Of a stretch of 64,000 nucleotides of DNA, positions 17,117 through 25,953 are shown one piece after another (the first letter of the stretch is position 1; each line of letters begins with the position of its first letter). A program made the position numbers and the translations under genes. The notes below the pieces were generated by a model. The model did not search any database. It saw only the letters and a list, made by a program, of their open reading frames with translations, and was not told the origin of the DNA. Source of the DNA: Bradyrhizobium quebecense (lineage in GTDB: Bacteria; Pseudomonadota; Alphaproteobacteria; Rhizobiales; Xanthobacteraceae); assembly GCF_013373795.3 (NCBI RefSeq), contig NZ_CP088022.1:5394001-5458000 (forward strand), read 5' to 3'.

Positions 17117-17869
17117 ATGCCTGAACTTGATTTTCGCAGCCCCCGCCTGTTTGTCGATGCCCCGCTCGGTGCCGGCACATCCGTTTCGCTCGAACGCGAC
17201 CAGAGCAACTATCTCGGCAACGTGCTGCGGCTTGGCGCCGGCGATACCGTGCTGGTGTTCAACGGGCGTGATGGCGAATGGCGCGCCGAGATTTCCGGCC
17301 GCAAGCGGGCCGACACGCTGACGATCACGACGCAGACCCGCCCGCAGGACCGCCTGCCCGACGTGACCTATGTGTTCGCGCCGCTGAAACATGCGCGGCT
17401 CGACTACATGGTGCAGAAGGCGGTCGAGATGGGCGCGGCACGGCTGGTGCCGGTGCTGACGCGCTTCACCCAGGTGTCGCGGGTCAACAGCGAACGGATG
17501 CGCGCCAATGTGGTCGAAGCCGCCGAGCAATGCGGGATCATCTCGCTCGCCGAGGTCGCCGATCCCCTCCCGCTCGAACGTTTCCTGGCGGGGCGCGATT
17601 CGGCGCGGCTTCTGGTGTTCTGCGACGAGGCGGCAGAAGTCGCGAATCCGGTGCAGGCGTTGCAGGCGGCGACCGCCGCAAACGGCGGGATCGACGTGCT
17701 GATCGGCCCCGAGGGCGGCTTTGCCGAGGAAGAGCGCGCGCTGCTGCTGCGCCAGCCCAACATCCTCCGTCTCGCACTCGGCCCGCGCATCCTGCGCGCC
17801 GACACCGCCGCCGTCGCCGCGCTGGCGCTGGTGCAGGCGGCACTGGGGGACTGGGGAGGAAAGGGCTAA
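17117..17869 (+). CDS. rsmE: 16S rRNA (uracil(1498)-N(3))-methyltransferase
   Basis: A 250-residue SPOUT-fold RNA methyltransferase. It starts MPELDFRSPRLFVDAPL at 17117, the normal N-terminus of Rhizobiales RsmE; 55 upstream in-frame residues have no family resemblance. The N-terminal PUA-like domain (LERDQSNYLGNVLRLGAGD) is followed by the SPOUT knot with PLKHARLDYMVQKAVEMGA, VLIGPEGGFAEEE and LALGPRILRADTAAVAAL. It uses S-adenosylmethionine to methylate U1498 of 16S rRNA. Encoded alone. Confidence 0.95.
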   Translation: MPELDFRSPRLFVDAPLGAGTSVSLERDQSNYLGNVLRLGAGDTVLVFNGRDGEWRAEISGRKRADTLTITTQTRPQDRLPDVTYVFAPLKHARLDYMVQKAVEMGAARLVPVLTRFTQVSRVNSERMRANVVEAAEQCGIISLAEVADPLPLERFLAGRDSARLLVFCDEAAEVANPVQALQAATAANGGIDVLIGPEGGFAEEERALLLRQPNILRLALGPRILRADTAAVAALALVQAALGDWGGKG

Positions 17870-17897
17870 CCGGAATGGCGGCCCGCGGGCCGGCGGT

Positions 17898-18200
17898 CTA
17901 TTCGCCTGACAAATCCAGCTCTCCAAGAGAGCGCGCGGCATCGATGACGCGCATGATGCGCACGCCGCCTAGGATAATCTCGTAAAAGCGCCAGCCACCG
18001 CGAAATCACGAGCATCCTCGCACCATCGGCAATGTCGGGACGCGTCGGCCCCGATTCAGGGAATTGCGCCAACTGGCCGCAGCGCGCTTCAATGCGATCG
18101 ATCCAATGATCTGCCGTCCAGGCCCATTGTCGGATGCGATGAGAAACCAGATTTCGGCGAGATCGCTCTGCGCGAGCCGAGAAAGGCGAACCTTTCCCAA
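17898..18200 (-). pseudogene. parE: ParE/RelE-family toxin, broken by two compensating frameshifts
   Basis: The gene follows parD after one base, starting TTG at 18200. Read in pieces it gives a full 100-residue ParE: VRLSRLAQSDLAEIWFLIA, then WTADHWIDRIEARCGQLAQF PESGPTRPDI, then GWRFYEIILGGVRIMRVIDAARS. Joining them needs one missing base near 18122 and one extra base near 17998; the total of 303 bases is still a multiple of three. As it stands the frame gives only 64 residues with an unrelated second half. The toxin is therefore probably inactive. Confidence 0.85.
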
Positions 18201-18201
18201 T

Positions 18202-18453
18202 TTACTTGCCCGCTGCCTTCAACCGGGCCCGTCCCTGCGCCTTGATTTCGGCAAAGTCAGCCGGACCCGCGTCGCCACTCGCCTGCCCCGCGGCCCAGGC
18301 ATTGCGAAGGAATGCCAATCGCGCCTCTTCCGTCTGCTCCATGATCCGCAGCGCCTCCCGCACGACCTCGCTTGCCGAGGTGTAACGGCCGCTCGCAACC
18401 TTGGTTTTGACGAACTCGCTCAACTCGTCGGTCAATGAGACGTTCATATTCAT
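18202..18453 (-). CDS. parD: ParD-family antitoxin
   Basis: An 83-residue type II antitoxin. It begins MNMNVSLTDELSEFVKTKV, then ASGRYTSASEVVREALRIME, a ribbon-helix-helix DNA-binding domain of the CopG/ParD type, and ends in a charged toxin-binding tail (ADFAEIKAQGRARLKAAGK). The ATG at 18453 follows GAGAGGG. Normally it neutralises ParE and represses the operon. Here the toxin gene is frameshifted, so the intact antitoxin may be a relic or may protect against incoming ParE homologues. Confidence 0.92.
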   Translation of the reverse strand: MNMNVSLTDELSEFVKTKVASGRYTSASEVVREALRIMEQTEEARLAFLRNAWAAGQASGDAGPADFAEIKAQGRARLKAAGK

Positions 18454-18687
18454 GATGGGACCCTCTCTCCCAATTATGGGAGCGACCACAGGCTTTAGCA
18501 ATGTTTGCCATAAGCCATCGAACGTTCCGGTTCCACCTAGCCAAGCCGTCGTAAAATCGTTAACGCACGCAATCATTAAGCCACTTGGTCGATCGCTGTC
18601 GAAACCGTGATACGGCCATGGTAAGGGCTGTCCGAACCACCCTTGGAACCAGTGCCGGTACCCGAATCCGGACCTTTGGACGTCGAG

Positions 18688-19866
18688 ATGAGCGAAGCTG
18701 CCGCACCACGACCCGCCGCCGGATCCGCCCCAGGAGCGGCTTCCTGGGCGGATGCGTTGCTGGCCTCGTTCGCGCAGGCCGGTTATCTCAGGTCCGAACC
18801 CGCCATCCTGCAGCCGGCCGAGCCGTTCCTCGACCTGTCCGGCGAGGACATCCGCAAGAGCCTGTATCTGACGACCGACCCGAGCGGCGAGGAGCTCTGC
18901 CTGCGCCCGGATCTCACGATCCCGGTGGCGCGCGATTACCTCGCCTCGCCCCGCGCCGGCCAGCCGGCCGGCTTCAGCTATCTCGGCCCGGTGTTCCGCT
19001 ATCGCGACGGCCAGCCGAGCCAGTTCCTGCAGGCCGGCATCGAATCCTTTGGGCGGCAGGATCGCGCCGCAGCGGACGCCGAGATGCTGGCGCTGGCGCT
19101 GGAGGCGACCACGGCCTTTGGGTTGAAGGATGTCGAGATCCGCACCGGCGACGTCGCGCTGTTCAACGCGCTGATCGATGCGCTCGAGCTCTATCCGGTG
19201 TGGCGGCGCCGGTTGATCAAGGATTTCAACCGCAAGGTTTCGCTGACCGACGACATCGAGCAGCTGACATTGGCGACTGCGCCGGGCCGCAACGAATATG
19301 AGGGCGTGCTCGCAGCCCTCGCCGGCTCCGACCGCAAGGCGGCGCTGGCGCTGGTCACCGATCTGATGTCGATCGCCGGCACCACCAATGTCGGCGGACG
19401 CACGGTCGCCGAGATCGCCGACCGCTTCCTCGAGCAATCGACGCTGAAGGGCGGCGCGCTGCCGCGCGATGCGCTCGCCACCATCAAGCGCTTCCTCGCC
19501 ATATCGGGTGATCCCGACGACGCAATCGCGCAGCTGCGCGCGCTGGCCTTCGACGCCAGGCTCGACCTTGCCGCGGCGATCGACCAGTTCGAGAGCCGGG
19601 TCGGCTTCATGGCCGCGCGCGGCATCGATATCCGGAAGACGCGGTTCTCGACCGCGTTCGGCCGCGGTCTCGACTATTACACCGGCTTCGAGTTCGAGCT
19701 GCACGCCAAGGGCAACGGCGCCGAGCCGCTGGTCGCGGGCGGCCGCTATGACGGGCTGATGACGCAGCTCGGCTCGGCCAGTCCGATCCCCGCGGTCGGC
19801 TTCTCGGTCTGGATCGAGGCGATGACGCGCCATGGTAAGGCCGGTGCCTCCGGAGCCGCCCAATGA
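18688..19866 (+). CDS. hisZ: ATP phosphoribosyltransferase regulatory subunit
   Basis: A 392-residue paralogue of histidyl-tRNA synthetase without tRNA-charging function; it forms a complex with HisG and is needed for the first step of histidine synthesis. The class II fold is visible in [45 protein letters not shown] and [15 protein letters not shown] with [15 protein letters not shown]. The start is ATG at 18688; a TTG 45 bases earlier is also in frame. It overlaps hisG by ATGA. Confidence 0.94.
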   Translation: MSEAAAPRPAAGSAPGAASWADALLASFAQAGYLRSEPAILQPAEPFLDLSGEDIRKSLYLTTDPSGEELCLRPDLTIPVARDYLASPRAGQPAGFSYLGPVFRYRDGQPSQFLQAGIESFGRQDRAAADAEMLALALEATTAFGLKDVEIRTGDVALFNALIDALELYPVWRRRLIKDFNRKVSLTDDIEQLTLATAPGRNEYEGVLAALAGSDRKAALALVTDLMSIAGTTNVGGRTVAEIADRFLEQSTLKGGALPRDALATIKRFLAISGDPDDAIAQLRALAFDARLDLAAAIDQFESRVGFMAARGIDIRKTRFSTAFGRGLDYYTGFEFELHAKGNGAEPLVAGGRYDGLMTQLGSASPIPAVGFSVWIEAMTRHGKAGASGAAQ

Positions 19867-20840
19867 GCACGCCGTTCGTCGTCGCCGTTCCCTCCAAGGG
19901 GCGTTTGCAGGAAAACGCGGAAAGCTTCTTCGCCCGCGCCGGGCTGACCTTGTCGAAGGCCGGTGGCGCACGCGACTATCGCGGCACCATCGCGGGTGTC
20001 GACAATGTCGAGATCGCCTATCTGTCGGCCAGCGAGATCGCGGCCAATCTGGCGCGCGGCTCGGTGCATCTCGGCGTCACCGGCGAGGATCTGGTGCGCG
20101 AGAGCATTCCGGATGCCGACAAGCGCGTGCTGATGATCGAAGGCCTCGGCTTCGGCTATGCCAATGTCGTGGTCGCGGTGCCGCAGGCCTGGATCGACGT
20201 CCGCACCATGGCCGATCTCGACGACGTCGCGAGCGGCTTCCGCGAGCAGCACAATCACCGCATGCGGGTCGCGACCAAATACATCAATCTGACGCGCGGC
20301 TTCTTTGCGAAGCACGGCGTCGGCGACTACCGCATCGTGGAGAGCGCCGGCGCCACCGAGGGCGCGCCCGCGGCCGGCACCGCCGAGTTGATCGTCGACA
20401 TTACGACCACGGGCGCGACGCTTGCCGCCAACGGGCTCAAGGTGCTCGACGACGGCGTGATGCTGCGCAGCCAGGCCAACCTCGTCGCCTCCCGCGATGC
20501 CGACTGGTCGAATAGCGCCCGCGAGACCGCGCGCGTCATCCTCGACCACATCGCCGCGCGCGCCCGCGCCAGCAAATACCGCGAGGTGCGTACCCGGTTC
20601 GCCGGCTGCAACGATGCGCTGCTGTCCGAGGCGCATACCCGTTTCGGCGTGGTCGCCCCGTTCGGCAGCCCGACCTCGTCGGGCATGCTGACGCTGCACT
20701 GCCCACCGGGCAAGCTTTACGCGCTCGGCAGCTTCCTGCGCGAGCACGGCGCCGAAACCGTGTCGGTGGTGTCGCTGGACTACGTGTTCGACCGCGAGAA
20801 CCCGCTGTTCGCCAAGCTCGAGGCGTTCCTGCGACAATGA
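19863..20840 (+). CDS. hisG: ATP phosphoribosyltransferase catalytic subunit
   Basis: A 325-residue enzyme that condenses ATP and PRPP at the start of histidine synthesis. Periplasmic-binding-type fold motifs are present: [29 protein letters not shown], the [21 protein letters not shown] loop that binds PRPP phosphate and [12 protein letters not shown]. It is longer than the classic 210-residue short form, with a C-terminal extension from about residue 225, as seen in Bradyrhizobium. Coupled to hisZ by a 4-base overlap, which fits the need for both subunits. Confidence 0.95.
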   Translation: MSTPFVVAVPSKGRLQENAESFFARAGLTLSKAGGARDYRGTIAGVDNVEIAYLSASEIAANLARGSVHLGVTGEDLVRESIPDADKRVLMIEGLGFGYANVVVAVPQAWIDVRTMADLDDVASGFREQHNHRMRVATKYINLTRGFFAKHGVGDYRIVESAGATEGAPAAGTAELIVDITTTGATLAANGLKVLDDGVMLRSQANLVASRDADWSNSARETARVILDHIAARARASKYREVRTRFAGCNDALLSEAHTRFGVVAPFGSPTSSGMLTLHCPPGKLYALGSFLREHGAETVSVVSLDYVFDRENPLFAKLEAFLRQ

Positions 20841-20910
20841 GCAGGCGGGGCCGTTCATGTTGGCGACAGCCGGCCGTCGGTACCATATTGTGTTCATGAT
20901 CTCTCGTTGT

Positions 20911-20962
20911 GACGCGTTTTCTTTCACGCGAACCGGAACCCGATTTCGGTGGAAAACGCTCT
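20911..20962. repeat. Palindromic repeat, family E, copy 1
   Basis: Sequence of the form GACGCGTTTTCTTTCACGCG, AACCGG, then a degenerate right arm ending GGAAAACGCTCT. Arms GCGTTTTC and GAAAACGC are complementary. Further copies are at 22879-22950 and 59101-59152. Confidence 0.85.
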
Positions 20963-20980
20963 AGTTCTGGAACCTGACCG

Positions 20981-22027
20981 ATGATGCTGGGCTCTGACGT
21001 TTCCAGCCTGACGGCAACCGCCAAGACCGCCGCCGCGCAGGGTCTGTCCATCGTCGTGCCCGTCTACAACGAGGCCGCCGGGCTTGTGGCGCTGCACCAA
21101 CGGCTGATCGACCTCGCCAGCTCACTGCGCGCCCGTTACGGGCTCACTTGCGAAGTGGTCTATGTCGACGACGGCAGCGCGGACAACACGCTGGCGATCG
21201 CGCGTGGCCTGCCCGCCGACGGGCTCGACCTGCAGGTGGTGTCGCTGTCGCGCAATTTCGGCAAGGAGGCGGCGCTGATGGCCGGCCTCGACCATGCCCG
21301 CCGCGGCGCGGTGCTGTTCATGGATGGCGACGGCCAGCATCCGCCGACGCTGGTCGAGCAACTTGTCGCGCACTGGATCGATGACGGCTACGACGTAGTC
21401 TACACGGCGAAGGCGAACCGCGACAATGAATCGGCGTTGCGGCGGCTTTCCGTGCGCGGCTTCTACGCGCTGATCAACTGGGGCGCGCGGCAGAAGATCC
21501 CCGAGGATGCCGGCGACTTCCGCCTGCTGTCGCCGCGCGCGGCGCTGGCGCTGCGGCAATTGCCGGAGCGCAACCGTTTCTTCAAGGGCCTCGCGAGCTG
21601 GATCGGCTTCAGGCAGATCCGCGTCGACTACGAACCGGCACCGCGCGCGCATGGCGTCACCACCTTCAATGCCGGCCGGCTGATCGGCCTGTCGATCGAG
21701 GGCCTGACCTCTTTCTCGGTGGCGCCGCTGCGCTTCGCCAGCCTGCTCGGCGCGCTGCTCGCCGGCGCGGCGTTCCTGTTCGGCCTCTCGATCCTGTGGG
21801 AAGTGCTGACGACCGGCAAGCAGGTCCCCGGTTATCCGTCGCTGATGATCGGCGTGATGACGATCGGCGGCGTGCAGCTGATCATGATCGGCATCGTCGG
21901 CGAATATATCGGCAAGATCCTCTCCGAACTGAAGGCACGGCCGATCTACTTCGTCGCCGAGCATACCGAGAAGCACGCCGACGGCGGCGCGGCGCAGGGC
22001 GCCACCGAGCGGACCGCCGCCGAATGA
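20981..22027 (+). CDS. Family 2 glycosyltransferase with C-terminal membrane segments
   Basis: A 348-residue dolichol/undecaprenyl-phosphate sugar synthase-like protein (ArnC/GtrB/DPMS group). The GT2 domain has SIVVPVYNEAAGLVAL, VVYVDDGSADNT, SLSRNFGKEAALMAGL, FMDGDGQHPPTLVEQL and DAGDFRLLSPRAA motifs. Two membrane helices follow (about 253-275 and 285-315, ending VGEYIGKILSELKARPIYFV). It should load a sugar from a nucleotide donor onto a lipid carrier at the inner membrane. It overlaps the downstream deacetylase gene by ATGA, so the sugar moved may be an N-acetylated one that is then deacetylated. Confidence 0.88.
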   Translation: MMLGSDVSSLTATAKTAAAQGLSIVVPVYNEAAGLVALHQRLIDLASSLRARYGLTCEVVYVDDGSADNTLAIARGLPADGLDLQVVSLSRNFGKEAALMAGLDHARRGAVLFMDGDGQHPPTLVEQLVAHWIDDGYDVVYTAKANRDNESALRRLSVRGFYALINWGARQKIPEDAGDFRLLSPRAALALRQLPERNRFFKGLASWIGFRQIRVDYEPAPRAHGVTTFNAGRLIGLSIEGLTSFSVAPLRFASLLGALLAGAAFLFGLSILWEVLTTGKQVPGYPSLMIGVMTIGGVQLIMIGIVGEYIGKILSELKARPIYFVAEHTEKHADGGAAQGATERTAAE

Positions 22028-22866
22028 ACGAAAATTCGCCGCGCCGGATCTGGCTGTGTGCTGACGATTATGGCTTGAGCTGCGGCGTCAACCGCGCGAT
22101 CCGCGATCTGATCGAGCGCGGCCGTCTCAATGCGACGTCGGTGATGATGGTGACGCCGGCAATCGGCCGCGAGGCTGCGGCCGCGCTACAGGCTTCGGTC
22201 GCGAAAAGCCCGCGCTGCGCGATCGGGCTGCATGTGACGCTGACCGCGCCGTTCCGGCCGCTGACGATGCATTTCCGTCCGCTCGACGGCGACATGTTCC
22301 TGCCGTTCCCGCGGCTGTTGCGCGCCGGGCTGATGCATCGGCTCGATGCCGATCTGGTCCATGCCGAGGTGCTGGCGCAGCTCGACGCCTTCCACGATCT
22401 GTTCGGCCGTGCGCCCGATTTCGTCGATGGCCATCAGCACGCGCAGCTGTTCCCGCAGGTGCGCGACGGCTTCCTGCGTGCCGTGAAGGAGCGCGCGCCG
22501 GGCGCCTGGGTGCGTCAGTGCGGACGCGAGGGTCCGCTGGCACGCCAGCTGGCGGCGCCGAAGGCGTTGGTGCTGAACGTGCTCAGCACCCAATTCCGGA
22601 TCAAGGCCCAGCGATCGGGCCTGCACTTCAACCCGGCCTTCGCCGGCGCCTACGACTTTACGCGCGGCAGCGAATTCGCAGGCCTGATGCAGGGCTTTCT
22701 CGACGGCCTGCCGGAAGACGGGCTCGTGATGTGCCATCCCGGTTTCGTCGATGAAACCCTGAAAAACCTCGACCCGCTGACCACGCAGCGCGAGACCGAG
22801 CATGCCTATCTCGCAGGCGAGGATTTCCCCGCTTTGCTGGCCCTGAATAAAGTTACACTGACCTGA
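22024..22866 (+). CDS. ChbG/HpnK (YdjC-like) family deacetylase
   Basis: A 280-residue carbohydrate deacetylase. The metal-binding pattern is visible: LCADDYGLSCGVNRAIRDLI at residues 11-30, CAIGLHVTLTAPFRP and FVDGHQHAQLFPQVRDGFL, with VMCHPGFVDETL near the C-terminus. The family removes N-acetyl groups from sugars such as chitooligosaccharides or, for HpnK, a hopanoid-linked glucosamine. The pairing with a membrane GT2 suggests a lipid-linked aminosugar. True HpnK is usually with hpnI/hpnJ; no radical-SAM gene is here, so I do not assign hopanoid synthesis. Confidence 0.86.
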   Translation: MNENSPRRIWLCADDYGLSCGVNRAIRDLIERGRLNATSVMMVTPAIGREAAAALQASVAKSPRCAIGLHVTLTAPFRPLTMHFRPLDGDMFLPFPRLLRAGLMHRLDADLVHAEVLAQLDAFHDLFGRAPDFVDGHQHAQLFPQVRDGFLRAVKERAPGAWVRQCGREGPLARQLAAPKALVLNVLSTQFRIKAQRSGLHFNPAFAGAYDFTRGSEFAGLMQGFLDGLPEDGLVMCHPGFVDETLKNLDPLTTQRETEHAYLAGEDFPALLALNKVTLT

Positions 22867-22878
22867 GACCCTTGTTTT

Positions 22879-22950
22879 GACGCGTTTTCTTCACGCGAAC
22901 CGGGATCCACCCCGCATCAAGTGCGGAGCAGGCTTCGCTCGAAAACGCTT
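22879..22950. repeat. Palindromic repeat, family E, copy 2
   Basis: GACGCGTTTTCTTCACGCGA on the left and TTCGCTCGAAAACGCTT on the right, with an inserted CACCCCGCATCAAGTGCGGAG small hairpin between. It lies between the deacetylase gene and the DUF2076 gene. Confidence 0.85.
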
Positions 22951-23077
22951 CAGGTTCACGAAAACCGCCGGTCGTATTGTCGCATACAGAAATTTAATTC
23001 TGGCCCCCACTCCTTGCGCCACAAAGCCCGTCCTACATGAGCCGCGCGCCGATTCGATCGACGCGATGGAGAACGCC

Positions 23078-23896
23078 ATGACACCGCAAGAACGCCAACT
23101 GATTGACGATCTCTTCGACCGGCTCGCCAAGCTGGAGAATGCCCCGCGCGACGGCGAGGCCATGTCCGCGATCATGCAGGGCCTGCGCAGCGCGCCGAAT
23201 GCGGTTTACACGCTGGTGCAGACCGCGCTGGTGCAGGACGAGGCGCTGAAGCGCGCCCATGACCGAATCCAGGAGCTCGAGGCCGCGGTCGGCCAGCAGC
23301 AGGGAGCACAGCAGCAGGGCGGCGGTTTCCTCGATTCGATGCGCGATGCGATCTTCGGACAGGGCCAGCAGCAACCGCACGGCTCGGTGCCGCCGGTGCG
23401 CCCGCCGGATGTTGGCGGCAGCCGCCCGGTCTGGAACTCCGGCCAGGCGATGCAGCAGGCGGGCGGCTATGGCCAGCCGCCGCAGCAATACGGCCAGCCC
23501 TACGGCGGCCAGCAGCCCCCGCCCTTCGGCGGCGGCGTGCCCGGCGGCGGTGGCGGCTCGTTCCTCGGCACTGCGGCGGCGGCCGCGGCCGGCGTGGTCG
23601 GCGGCGGACTGCTGCTCTCCAGCATTCGCGGCATGATGGGTGGCGGCAGCCATCAATCACTGGCCGACGCCGGCGGCCTCGGCGGTGGTTCGCGTCCCTG
23701 GGGCGGCGACCAGTCGTCGAGCAACCTTGCCCGTGACGCCGGGATCAACGATGTCAGTTCGTCCGGTCGCGACAGTGATTCCGGCTCGCGCGCCGGCGCG
23801 TTCGACCAGGCGCAGGCCGACCAGGACAGTGACGATGATCAAGACGCCGACGACTTCGACGACAACGGCGGCGACGACAACAGCGATTACGCGTAA
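23078..23896 (+). CDS. DUF2076 domain-containing protein
   Basis: A 272-residue protein. The conserved N-terminal helical part (MTPQERQLIDDLFDRLAKLE, then AVYTLVQTALVQDEALKRAH DRIQELEAAV) is the DUF2076 signature, followed by a Gln/Gly/Pro-rich linker, one glycine/alanine-rich hydrophobic segment (FLGTAAAAAAGVVGGGLLLS, residues about 165-190) and a strongly acidic Asp-rich tail. DUF2076 proteins are presumed periplasmic or membrane-bound ligand-binding proteins; function unproven. The start at 23078 has GGAG 7 bases upstream. Followed by a strong terminator. Confidence 0.88.
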   Translation: MTPQERQLIDDLFDRLAKLENAPRDGEAMSAIMQGLRSAPNAVYTLVQTALVQDEALKRAHDRIQELEAAVGQQQGAQQQGGGFLDSMRDAIFGQGQQQPHGSVPPVRPPDVGGSRPVWNSGQAMQQAGGYGQPPQQYGQPYGGQQPPPFGGGVPGGGGGSFLGTAAAAAAGVVGGGLLLSSIRGMMGGGSHQSLADAGGLGGGSRPWGGDQSSSNLARDAGINDVSSSGRDSDSGSRAGAFDQAQADQDSDDDQDADDFDDNGGDDNSDYA

Positions 23897-23916
23897 ACGC
23901 GATCGCTGAAACGACG

Positions 23917-23945
23917 ACGGCCGCTCCAATCGAGCGGCCGTTTTG
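23917..23945 (+). terminator. Intrinsic terminator after the DUF2076 gene
   Basis: ACGGCCGCTC-CAAT-CGAGCGGCCGTTTTG: an uninterrupted GC-rich stem with a short loop and a T-run, 20 bases after the stop. Confidence 0.88.
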
Positions 23946-23950
23946 ATTCC

Positions 23951-23976
23951 GTCGTCCCGGCGAAAGCCGGGACGAC
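23951..23976. repeat. Palindromic repeat, family C, single hairpin
   Basis: GTCGTCCCGGCGAAAGCCGG followed by GACGAC: a perfect hairpin of the family seen at 14553-14733, directly behind the DUF2076 terminator. Confidence 0.85.
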
Positions 23977-24008
23977 ACCATCTTTAGGGCAGCTGCTTCA
24001 AAACCACC

Positions 24009-24818
24009 TCACATCACGACGACCTTGGCGCCGACATTGACGCGGCCATAGAGGTCGATCACGTCCTCGTTGCGCATCCGGATGCAGCCGGACGAAACGT
24101 TGGTGCCGATCGTCCAGGGCTCGTTGGAGCCGTGGATGCGGTAGAGCGAGGAGCCGAGATACATCGCACGGGCGCCGAGCGGATTCTCCGGGCCGCCTTC
24201 CATGTGCCGCGGCAGATCGGGACGGCGCGCCAGCATTTCCGGCGGCGGCGTCCAGGCCGGCCATTCCTTCTTCGCCGAGATCGTCTTGACGCCGGCCCAG
24301 GTGAAGCCAGGCCGCCCAACGCCGATGCCGTAGCGCAGCGCGCGGCCGTCGCCCTGCACCAGATAGAGGAACTTGTTCGGCGTATCGACGACGATGGTGC
24401 CGGCGCCTTCCTTGCCGCTGTAATCGACCAGCTGCTTTTCATATCTGTGATCGAACGGACGCTGCGTCGGATCGCCGGCCGCTTCTTCCTGCTGGCGGAT
24501 CATCTGCTGCTGCGGATCCATCGGCGGCAGCCCCTGGCGGTTGCCGTAATAGGCCGGCTGCTGCTGATACATCGGCTCTCGCGAATACCCCTGCGACGAC
24601 GGCGCATCGCCGAACAGGAATTCGATGAAGCCGCCGCCCATGTTGGAGCGCTGCGGCTGCACATAGGCGGTGCGCATCGGCGGCTGCGGTGCGCCCTGGT
24701 TGGCGTAGATCACGGTGGGCTCGGGCTGAGCCGACGCGTCGATCGCCATCGCATGATGGGGAACGGCAATAAGAGAAGAGGCGCCGGCGAGCAGCGCAAG
24801 CGTGGTTTTCCTGAACAT
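24009..24818 (-). CDS. L,D-transpeptidase (YkuD domain), exported
   Basis: A 269-residue periplasmic enzyme that cross-links peptidoglycan or links it to proteins using an active-site cysteine. The start at 24818 yields a signal peptide (MFRKTTLALLAGASSLIAVP). A Gln/Pro/Tyr-rich linker precedes the YkuD domain from about residue 140 (TIVVDTPNKFLYLVQGDG). The catalytic pattern IHGSNEPWTIG and SSGCIRMRNEDVIDLY ends the domain. Convergent with DUF2076. Single gene; members of this family are numerous in Bradyrhizobium. Confidence 0.92.
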   Translation of the reverse strand: MFRKTTLALLAGASSLIAVPHHAMAIDASAQPEPTVIYANQGAPQPPMRTAYVQPQRSNMGGGFIEFLFGDAPSSQGYSREPMYQQQPAYYGNRQGLPPMDPQQQMIRQQEEAAGDPTQRPFDHRYEKQLVDYSGKEGAGTIVVDTPNKFLYLVQGDGRALRYGIGVGRPGFTWAGVKTISAKKEWPAWTPPPEMLARRPDLPRHMEGGPENPLGARAMYLGSSLYRIHGSNEPWTIGTNVSSGCIRMRNEDVIDLYGRVNVGAKVVVM

Positions 24819-25126
24819 CGACGTACTCTGTACTGGTTTCGTCGTGACGTGTGACGTGGACGGAGCGCACAAGCCCCGTTGCACGTGGTCAATAAGCAAT
24901 GAAAACCGCATCGGTTTGGTAAACGGAATCGCGGTTTCGATTCACCACGTCGGCAATGCAGCGCGGTTTTGCCTGACAGCGTTTATTTTGCATGAACGCC
25001 GCGGCACCATGGTTAATCGCCGGTATCGCGGCGGTTGCGCGCTCGGCGCAAACTGTTCCCGCGTGAACCTGACGTTAAATCACCTCTCGCTAGAACGGAC
25101 TGCAGTGAAGGGGCGGGAATGAAATC
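24819..25126. other. Divergent intergenic region, no gene seen
   Basis: The 308 bases separate the L,D-transpeptidase and CheZ genes and must hold both promoters. It is less GC-rich than its flanks (for example CGTTTATTTTGCATGAAC near 24980). I could not define -35/-10 pairs with confidence, and no repeat family occurs here. Confidence 0.4.
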
Positions 25127-25903
25127 ATGTCAGTGAAGCGTAAGCGTTTTCGTGTCGAGCAGGGCATGGGCGAAGTCGTGATGCCGGAGCCGGAAATTGC
25201 CGGCGGCGCCGAACTCGGTCCGATGCATCGTGAGATCATGGCGGAGCTTCGCTCGATCCGCGCCCAGATGGCCGCGGCACCGGCGCAGCGCACCGGCGAC
25301 AGCGTCGATGCCGCCGTCGCCCGCGAAGTCGCCGAGACGCACGCGCTTCTCGAGACCTACCGCGCGCAGGTCGAACAGTGCGAGAAGCTCAAGGTCGAGC
25401 TCGACCTGATCCACGACGCGATCAGCCGCACCAAGCGCGAGATCGCCGTGCTGCACGGCAAGAGCTTCAACGGCGAGGAGATGGCCAAGGTCAATGGCGA
25501 GCTCGGCGCCGTGGTCGGCGGCACCGAACAGGCCACCCAGCAGATCCTCGAAGCGGTGGAAGCGATCGACCAGGCCGCGACCGCGCTGGCCAACAACGTC
25601 ACGCCCGACCAGCAGAAGCGGCTCAGCGAAGATATTCAGGAGCGCGTGGTCTCGATCTTCGAGGCCTGCAACTTCCAGGACCTCACCGGCCAGCGCATCA
25701 GCAAGGTGATGCAGACGATGAAGTTCATCGAGCAGCACATCAACGAGATGATGAGCATCTGGGGCGGTGTCGACGCGATCAAGTCGCACGTCCCGCCGAT
25801 CGTCGACACCCGCGAGGGCGATGCCCGCCTGCTCAACGGCCCGAAGCTCGACGGCGACGCCGGCCACGCCTCGCAGGACGACATCGACGCGATGTTCAAC
25901 TGA
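25127..25903 (+). CDS. cheZ: CheZ-like protein phosphatase
   Basis: A 258-residue helical protein. The catalytic pattern of CheZ is present as CNFQDLTGQRISKVMQTMKF, with Asp185 and Gln189 matching the E. coli catalytic pair Asp143/Gln147 that dephosphorylates CheY-P. Long amphipathic helices (about 60-210) fit the CheZ four-helix dimer. The last residues QDDIDAMF resemble the CheZ C-terminal CheY-binding peptide. ATG at 25127 follows GGGGCGGGAATG. No other chemotaxis gene is in the window, so it is an orphan. It is followed by a terminator, so it is a single-gene transcript. Confidence 0.88.
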   Translation: MSVKRKRFRVEQGMGEVVMPEPEIAGGAELGPMHREIMAELRSIRAQMAAAPAQRTGDSVDAAVAREVAETHALLETYRAQVEQCEKLKVELDLIHDAISRTKREIAVLHGKSFNGEEMAKVNGELGAVVGGTEQATQQILEAVEAIDQAATALANNVTPDQQKRLSEDIQERVVSIFEACNFQDLTGQRISKVMQTMKFIEQHINEMMSIWGGVDAIKSHVPPIVDTREGDARLLNGPKLDGDAGHASQDDIDAMFN

Positions 25904-25927
25904 GATCCGTCGGATCGAAAATGAAAG

Positions 25928-25953
25928 CGCCGGCCTTCGGGCCGGCGTTTCTG
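25928..25953 (+). terminator. Intrinsic terminator after cheZ
   Basis: CGCCGGCC-TTCG-GGCCGGCG followed by TTTCTGTTT: perfect stem with a stable tetraloop 25 bases after the stop. Confidence 0.9.

Noticed and set aside
18202..19971. A 589-residue minus-strand frame through hisZ
   Set aside because: Only its last 83 residues are real (ParD). The rest is the shadow of hisZ, which has clear family motifs on the plus strand.
22024..22866. Assignment as hopanoid gene hpnK
   Set aside because: No hpnJ, hpnH or shc gene is near; the family is broader than HpnK.
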